From: Macrocystis pyrifera
Taxonomy: Eukaryota; Sar; Phaeophyceae; Laminariales; Laminariaceae
Length of the DNA stretch: 64,000 bases
NCBI GenBank assembly: GCA_031763025.1
Contig: JASSKH010000026.1
Span: 6,994,408 to 7,058,407, forward strand
Direction: 5' to 3'
The translations under genes and the position numbers were made by a program. Positions within the stretch are counted from its first letter, which is position 1, and each line of letters begins with the position of its first letter. Under the pieces are notes generated by a model. The model searched no databases, was not told where the DNA came from, and worked only from the letters and a program-made list of their open reading frames with translations. Shown piece by piece: positions 59,827 to 64,000 of the stretch.

Positions 59827-62275
59827 TCCTTATTGCGGTGGCGCAGTGCCACTTGGCGTTATGGGTTGGCATCTTGGTCAAGAACTTCCTGGTGCTGCTG
59901 GTGGCCACTTCCTACCTGTGGAGACCGTACCTGCAGCGGGTACAGGTGGGCACCCTACTACGGGGGTCCATAGTTAATAGGACCGATGGGATACATAAAA
60001 ACCTATATATTTACCTATTTTTTCTAACAAAATTTTGGTCCCGTTAACTATGGACCCCCGGAATACCGTTTTTGGGGCAACTGCTGCTGTTCGTAGAGGT
60101 GCTGGTACTGGTTAGGCTAGACTCAGGTGCCTACACTAGAGTCAGGTGCCTACATCCTCGGAGTAAACCGCACTTACTTTGACGACGGCACGGACGGTCA
60201 GCGACAGGCCCGACTAAGGCGGAAGAAACGAACCGGGTTCGAACCGGTACACGAGAACTTGAGCAAATAAGTGTGGACAGGGGTTTCCTCTCGCTCTCCG
60301 AGGCGTGACGCATCCTACTAGGGTGCGATGTCATATATAGCCCCGGCGCTAGAACCACTGAAGTAGTAGTACCAGGTGTTCAATAGTAATGCTCGTACCG
60401 TGTACAGTAGTATGTACCACCTGTAGTTACGGCGGGACATAGTAATCGAGACTGAAAATGCCTGGTAAAAATCCTGGAATATACAGGTTTGTATCTATAT
60501 GATGGGTCCTGTTTACTGTGGTTCCTCGTGTGATCAATGTCTTAATAGTTTACGTACTCTGGGCGGAATTGTAAGGACCATTGGGGTATAAATATGAAGA
60601 CCGAACGGTGCTTATGTTTCCGTTCAGAGTGGTGTGCGGTACCTGGTGCTACAAATGGGGGTTGTCATTTTTTCGTGATTGTGGCGTCGTGTGTGTCAGG
60701 GATTTTTTGGTGTGCTGGTCCATCGATTGTGTGTTTTGTCCATGTTTTGCGCGTGTCCTCTCTGCGAGTCCCGTGTGTCTGTGCCTCTTGTGCGCCTGTG
60801 CGCCTGTGTCGGATGTCGCCTGAGTGTGTGCGTGTGTCTTGGCGTGTGTCTTGTGGTGTGTATGCGCGTCTTGGGGTGCGCGTGTGTGTTGTGCGTCTGT
60901 TCTGGTGTGTCCGTGTGTACACGCTGTTGTTCTTTTGGTCGTTTCACGCCCTGTCCCTCTTGCTGCCCCTGCAGCAGTGCCAGGGTAATATGATCCTACG
61001 ACTGCGACCACGCCTGACGTTAGTACACCCCCCGCCCCCCCTTCTCCCCTCCGCGCGCGGGTCATAAAACCCGACCTTGCGAGCAGAGCAGCATCCTGGC
61101 GCAGTACATCCTCCTGCTGCTGACGGACTACTCCCTTAAGGGGACGTGTAACCCCGACGACCAGAAATTCGCCCTGGAGATGGTGAGGCAGGGCAACGAG
61201 AGCAAGAAGAAAATTTCCCTCTACGCCGTCTCCAAGGCCATGGGCTTCATCCCTCGGAACAAGCTGGAACACTCGTTCTTCCGGTACGACACACAGTCAC
61301 CGCGGGTGGGCGCGTGGGTGTTGCGGTTTGACGGGATTGTATTGAGTCGTACGAGCTGCATGATTTTGTGTGACGTGTAGTGATTTCATGAGTTGCAAGG
61401 TTTGCAAAGGGCAAGGAAGTTTGTGCTCAATGTACAGCAGTCGTATGTGGGGTTTTAAGTTGTATGAGCTGCAGAAGGTCGCAAGTCGTACCCTACCACG
61501 TGCCATGAAGGTCTTTGCAGGTTACTTCGCTGCGGGCTGGGGCGGTTACGTGGTTCCTGTTTTTCCCCCAGCCCGAACCCAACCCTAACCCCTATTTCCA
61601 ACCCCAATCCTAACCCCAACCCCAATCCTGACCCCCCCCCCCCCCCCCCCCCCCGCCGCTGCCACCGCCACCGCCACCACCCACCGCCACCGCTGAAACA
61701 GGCATCTCGCCGGGAGCGACACGCTAGACTCGAGCAAAGACGCCACCATCATCGGAAACTACCTGTTCGATAAGCTGATCTCGCGCAGCAGGCCGAAAAT
61801 CAGTCCCTGGGTTGCGGCGGTGACGGCCACCGCGGGGAAGGGGCATGGCGACCTCAAGAAGCAGGGCACGAGCACGAAGTCCTTGGGGCGCGGGTCCTGG
61901 CACGGGATCCCTCATCCCGGCGGCTTGGCGAAGAGGCACAGCGAGCCCAACGCTGCGGGCGTGCTCGACGTGTCTTCCTCAGACCGGCTTCGTCCGTTGG
62001 GCGAGCTTGGTGGGAGTGGGAGCAACATTGATGGCGGTGGCGGCGGCTACAGGGGGGCTGGTGGGGGGAGACGCCGCGGTAGCCGAGTCCGTCGTGACGC
62101 CAATGTGGATGACACCAGCAGCAACAGCAGCAGCAGCGACGACGATGGTCATCACCATGGTGAGAACAACTATCCGATCATGAGCGACGCCCCCAACGAG
62201 GTGATCAGCGGCTACAACAAAATCAAGGCCGCGAGGGAGCGGGCTTTCGCGCCCAGCTCCGGCAGCAGGGCTGGC

Positions 62276-62309
<34 letters not shown>

Positions 62310-62635
62310 AAGGTGCGGACGAAATCAACGCCTCCGGGCATCAAAGCAGGCGAGACCGTAACTCAATGGATATTCAGGTTTCGTCAATCCCTGAAGAAGA
62401 TGAGGACGCTCTGGAAAGAAGCGGAGAGATCGCCGGGGGGAAGGACAGGGACGGCGTGGGAGAGGTGGAGGAGGAGTCACCGGAGGCAGGCGGAGGGTCG
62501 ACGGAGGAGGAGGGGGAGGTGGAGCCGGTGGAGGTCTTGGTGAGGGAAACGCTTTGCCCGCCGCTCGACGAAGAGCTGATTAACATCGCGTTCTCTCATT
62601 TTGACGAGGACAATAGTGGCACTGTCACGAGGGAG
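45429..62635 (+). CDS. MscS-like mechanosensitive channel (plant MSL10 type), 5' and middle part
   Basis: Seven exons (45429-45908, 47049-47152, 48031-48171, 55865-56021, 59847-59945, 61087-61283, 61702-62635) with GT/AG borders and matching phases at all six junctions, giving 704 codons. The gene continues past the window. Order: Ser/Arg/Pro-rich cytoplasmic N-terminus (1-160); hydrophobic segments in exons 2-5 (AMVIIALSYVVAFVL; VVLMVCFVSILLL; IAIVIWSILSMMVWMQLFYA; LALWVGILVKNFLVLLVATS); then YLQRVQ-SSILAQYILLLL, a long Gly/Ser/acidic insert, and an EF-hand loop. Plant MSL10-like channels share this order, including a …RIQ…QYVLQTL stretch after the fourth helix and an EF-like motif before the MscS pore. 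Expected role: membrane-tension-gated anion release at the plasma membrane. Family assignment is recalled from known MSL sequences. Confidence 0.75.
45909..47048 (+). other. Intron 1 of the channel gene
   Basis: Contains a TATTAATA (46407) and a CTG-rich tract (about 46870-46970) close to the acceptor. A coding-looking segment at 46041-46115 (SALSTSKANFVDASQLDFNA) does not fit the phase of exon 1 and is left out. Confidence 0.55.
47049..47152 (+). CDS. MSL-like channel exon 2 (first membrane segment)
   Basis: Acceptor GTGTGCCTCAG, donor GTGAGT at 47153. Reads SIHLDVELALVKKAMVIIAL then SYVVAFVLRFRAGD; codons split 2+1 into exon 3. Confidence 0.75.
48031..48171 (+). CDS. MSL-like channel exon 3 (second membrane segment)
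   Basis: Acceptor GCGGTAG; the G completes Leu, then TEKVNVVLMVCFVSILLLSY and PTIRLIVRALAYIVTNWAPG. Donor GTGAGG at 48172. The next intron is 7.7 kb. Confidence 0.75.
48557..48663 (+). mobile_element. MITE family A copy in intron 3
   Basis: Complete, TA flanks. Confidence 0.85.
48664..49900. other. Intron 3, unassigned
   Basis: No repeat or coding region recognised. Confidence 0.4.
49900..52050 (+). mobile_element. Decayed reverse-transcriptase element in intron 3
   Basis: Sense orientation. 51685 on gives SSGVRQGD and, in a nearby frame, ALFYMPLFAVAEADSEKSSI; 51793 on gives AFVYLIDISIGMMEVTGDAA then EVVPFLYRELANTSLAVSPR, the region of RT box C and the following helix. A partial duplication of the last part follows (ELANTGVAVNPRKTVALPPK at about 51920-51980). 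Upstream frames are long but unrecognised. It is a different RT family from the LINEs at the left and carries many stops. Confidence 0.5.
52050..53260. other. Intron 3, unassigned
   Basis: No recognised gene or repeat. Confidence 0.4.
53264..53329 (-). mobile_element. MITE family A, internally deleted copy
   Basis: Right terminus CCTCCGTAA and AAATAGGACC part retained; left terminus missing. Confidence 0.65.
53493..53609. mobile_element. MITE family B copy
   Basis: GAGCCCACGTTAACGGGG … AAAGATGGGCCC with TTA on both outer sides. Contains an internal TATTAATA at 53578 that other copies lack. Confidence 0.75.
53640..54575 (+). repeat. 71-bp satellite with three-unit higher-order period
   Basis: Thirteen or so units; TCAATACGG landmarks at 53651, 53722, 53793, 53864, 53935, 54006, 54077, 54147, 54218, 54289. 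Three unit types (ACTTAAATTTAGGGACA; ACACGGTATTTATATTTACG; GGACAGATGTGTCC) cycle in order with a period of about 212 bp. Each unit has a GGACA…TGTCC dyad. Confidence 0.9.
54670..54775 (+). other. tRNA-like sequence (SINE or tRNA pseudogene)
   Basis: A-box-like TGCTCTAGTGGTTA and B-box-like ACTTCGAATCCC about 75 bp apart, with a TATTAATA between them (54711). Acceptor pairing is poor, so not a functional tRNA. Confidence 0.4.
55865..56021 (+). CDS. MSL-like channel exon 4 (third membrane segment)
   Basis: Acceptor GTAAAAAAG; reads YYFLVALHHDIAIVIWSILS, MMVWMQLFYAWVYPEESQDA, RRVFTIIGAVLK. Compare plant MSL10 LYFVYGLKKSVQVFIWLALI. Donor GTGTAG. Confidence 0.78.
56597..56701 (+). mobile_element. 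MITE family A copy in intron 4
   Basis: Complete, TA flanks. Confidence 0.85.
56900..57007 (+). mobile_element. MITE family A copy
   Basis: Complete but right end altered (CCCCCGCAG). Confidence 0.8.
57042..57151 (+). mobile_element. MITE family A copy
   Basis: Complete, TA flanks, hybrid termini and a small duplication near the right end (ACTATGTATGGTCC). Confidence 0.85.
57370..57476 (-). mobile_element. MITE family A copy
   Basis: Reversed orientation; left terminus CTACAGGGG. Confidence 0.8.
57481..57725 (+). repeat. Degenerate tandem repeat, period about 43-47 bp
   Basis: Units of (C)TATTGTCG…GGTGGTGGC-CATCGATGGATCACAT-CCCCA, five copies. Similar words resume at 58311-58450, the two parts being separated by unrelated sequence. 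Confidence 0.7.
57955..58310 (+). repeat. Direct repeat of about 70 bp flanking an (ACT)n run
   Basis: 57958-58020 and 58238-58310 share GAGCACTCCC, AAGCATCT-CCAAAA and CCATAAAAATGG-type words. An ACT microsatellite is at 58164-58190. Confidence 0.6.
58602..58770 (+). repeat. Interspersed repeat G, copy 3
   Basis: Closely matches 44585-44770 (reverse) and 43450-43635. Confidence 0.65.
58860..58965 (-). mobile_element. MITE family A copy
   Basis: Reversed orientation, TA flanks. Confidence 0.8.
59455..59560 (+). repeat. Tandem duplication, about 49 bp x2
   Basis: GATCC(A/G)CCGC(G/A)GTT … AGGCCAAAAGCTG repeated with few differences. Confidence 0.8.
59779..59823 (+). repeat. C45 homopolymer at a 3' splice site
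   Basis: 45 consecutive C ending 23 nt before the acceptor AG of exon 5. Confidence 0.85.
59847..59945 (+). CDS. MSL-like channel exon 5 (fourth membrane segment)
   Basis: Reads CHLALWVGILVKNFLVLLVA then TSYLWRPYLQRVQ (33 codons, phase 0 both ends). A C45 run lies 23 nt upstream of the acceptor, and a MITE A starts 12 nt after the donor. Confidence 0.8.
59958..60063 (+). mobile_element. MITE family A copy 12 nt after a 5' splice site
   Basis: Starts CTACGGGGGTCC, ends ACCCCCGGAA, TA flanks. The first base lies 12 nt into intron 5. Confidence 0.85.
60427..60530 (-). mobile_element. MITE family A copy, most diverged
   Basis: TTACGGCGGGACATAGTAA … GTTTACTGTGGTTCCTCG; internal sequence still alignable. 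Confidence 0.65.
61087..61283 (+). CDS. MSL-like channel exon 6
   Basis: Acceptor GCGAGCAG. Reads SSILAQYILLLLTDYSLKGT, then …LEMVRQGNESKKKISLYAVS and MGFIPRNKLEHSFF. The SSILAQYILLLL part corresponds to the conserved post-helix segment of MSL channels. Donor GTACGA. Confidence 0.78.
61632..61654 (+). repeat. C23 homopolymer in intron 6
   Basis: Lies about 45 nt before the exon 7 acceptor, after a stretch of CCCCAA(T/C)CCTAAC words. Confidence 0.85.
61702..62635 (+). CDS. MSL-like channel exon 7 (linker and EF-hand loop)
   Basis: 311 codons: TIIGNYLFDKLISRSRPKIS PWVAAVTATAGKG-like start (conserved SxW position), then a disordered linker with poly-Gly (62273-62309), HHHG and long Glu/Asp tracts. 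It ends at PLDEELINIAFSHF followed by the EF-hand loop DEDNSGTVTRE (positions 1-11). The intron at 62636 (GTGCGT) separates loop residue 11 from the twelfth, which must be in the next exon. Confidence 0.75.
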
Positions 62636-63853
62636 GTGCGTGCGCAACTTTTGTTGTTGTTGTTGAGTATTTTGTGGTCGTTTTTCAGTGTTTTTGGTTT
62701 TTGTGTTGGGAGGTTTTCATCGAGATACGTTCCCTGAGAAACGGGATCGGCATTTTGTTTTGAATAATTGTTATGTGTGTGTGTTTTTTGTTTTGTTGGT
62801 TTTAGTTGAAACGTAATTTCTGATCTAAACGATCAGGATGGTGCTGCCAAAAGCTATATGCGCTGGTATACCCGTACCGTGCCAAGGTACACGGAGAGGC
62901 GAAGGCTGCAGACTGTTGCCGGAAACGTACCGGTAATCTGTCTAGAAAGTGAGCACGGCATGCTATTGTGGCCTCTGGCGCAGATTGTTGAAGGTGTCTG
63001 CCAACCGATAGCTAGCCCTTCAACACCCCGCAGAGTTCATCATCTGCTGCACTGTAGATCATCTAGTTCCCCACCTGCCATCGTGCGAGGTTGTGCAGAA
63101 ACTCGCCCTGTACCAATCCAACCCAGAAATCTTGTGCTAGATCACGCAACAAAATAAGCTACATCATACAGATCATACATAGTGGGAGTTTTTTTGCCCC
63201 GAAAGGTCTAGGTGATGAACTGCAGGAATTCGACGATTTGTCCGAGGTGTGAACCTTTTTGCAGCTGCAACCTCGTTTTTTGAGAAGCCACTCGAAATAT
63301 TTAGAGTCTCGAACATTTTTTTGTGGCAGTCCAGTGGTCATACTACTCTAGTATCAGTCGTTGCTTTTTCGGCATGAGCACGTGCCCCGCGTGGGATTGC
63401 TTGCAGGCGCTTAACAGGATTTCACGGCCTGCGCTTAACGTACACACCGGCGTGAAACTGCCTTTTAGGCGATACGCTTTCGTCGAGGATTGCGCGCTGT
63501 ACCTCTCTCTCCCGCTCGCTCTCTCTCTCTTCCTACGCACGGTTTTTTAGTCTTCCAACGTGTTTGCTGTGGCTTGATTGAAGAGTGCGTTTCCCCGCTC
63601 CACGAGAGTGCCGGCCAGTCTTGGTTGGAGCGCTGCACAAGTCCGACACGTAATCCTCGTCATATGACCTATAAACCTTTTAGCGACATGATATGTTTCC
63701 ACAATCTGAAGGATCTGTACGAGCCGTACAATCTGTGTTGTCTATTAATAGGATAATTCATCCTTCCGGGGTTGGATCTGTGCTGTTTACAGATCCTTCC
63801 TGAACGACCCATCAAAGGGGCAGGTTAGGGACGTACTTGAATGGTCCACACTA
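62636..63853. other. Intron 7 (part): no exon recognised
   Basis: Starts GTGCGTGCG with a T/G-rich tract. Contains GATC-word repeat copy 3 (about 63035-63255, ending GATTTGTCCGAGGTGTGAA) and a TATTAATA at 63743. The next channel exon was not found. Confidence 0.5.
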
Positions 63854-63958
63854 TTACGGGGGGCCATAGTAAATAGGACCTACGGTACACACAAAAACCT
63901 ATATATTTACCTATTTTTTCCATCAAAATGTGGTCCCATTTACCATGACCCCCCGTAA
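63854..63958 (+). mobile_element. MITE family A copy
   Basis: Complete, TA flanks. Confidence 0.85.
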
Positions 63959-64000
63959 TAGTAGGTCGTTGTGTATCTGACCTATCCTGTTAATACGTGT

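Noticed and set aside
60594-61067. 157-codon open frame
   Set aside because: GTGTGT-rich intron 5 sequence; Cys/Val/Arg-rich translation without a motif.
61570-61630. Telomere-like CCCTAACCC words
   Set aside because: Irregular CCCCAA(T/C)CCTAAC variants in an intron; no regular telomeric repeat.

Overview
The window is nuclear DNA of an intron-rich eukaryote, most likely a stramenopile and probably a brown alga. This rests on a plant-type MscS-like channel gene with very long introns, many CAG/CTG, G/C-homopolymer and other simple repeats, and a mixed load of LINEs, a Ty3 chromovirus, tRNA-derived SINEs and MITEs. The species is an inference; no rRNA or marker gene is present.

Layout. 1-18 kb is mainly retroelement wreckage: a decayed LINE (1-2.44 kb), a non-autonomous element with a nested hairpin MITE (2.48-3.26 kb), a Ty3/gypsy chromovirus with both LTRs (3.97-10.18 kb, minus strand), a second LINE family (10.35-11.4 kb), a fold-back element (11.6-12.15 kb) and the best LINE copy, with endonuclease, RT and a long 3'UTR (12.6-16.8 kb, minus). 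17.8-20.7 kb is a nest of tRNA-derived SINEs. 21.08-21.45 kb may be a first exon. 23.06-26.7 kb is a head-to-head inverted duplication of the LINE 3' half. 26.7-28.75 kb is an old short-period satellite that changes orientation twice. 29.05-32.0 kb is another LINE copy. 33.5-41.2 kb holds direct repeats, GGGTACCCG islands, a G-rich TIR element, a CAG-repeat/ADP-ribosyltransferase-like ORF and a 174-bp tandem repeat.

The right third (45.4 kb to beyond the end) is one host gene, an MscS-like mechanosensitive channel of the plant MSL10 type. Seven exons can be placed on the + strand; all six junctions keep frame and give 704 codons. The last exon ends inside an EF-hand calcium-binding loop, and the pore domain should lie downstream of the window. 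Its introns reach 7.7 kb and contain MITEs, a 71-bp satellite with a three-unit higher-order structure, and an RT remnant. Runs such as C45 sit where the polypyrimidine tract of the 3' splice site should be.

The most notable observation concerns an approximately 105-bp MITE family (TTACGGGGG ends, TA target duplication) with more than 20 copies, all to the right of 18.9 kb. The palindrome TATTAATA, which is what a TA target plus two terminal bases from each MITE end would leave, occurs 15 times where about one is expected. At one of these sites, homologous LINE copies elsewhere in the window show the single-TA empty site. This points to a large set of excision footprints.
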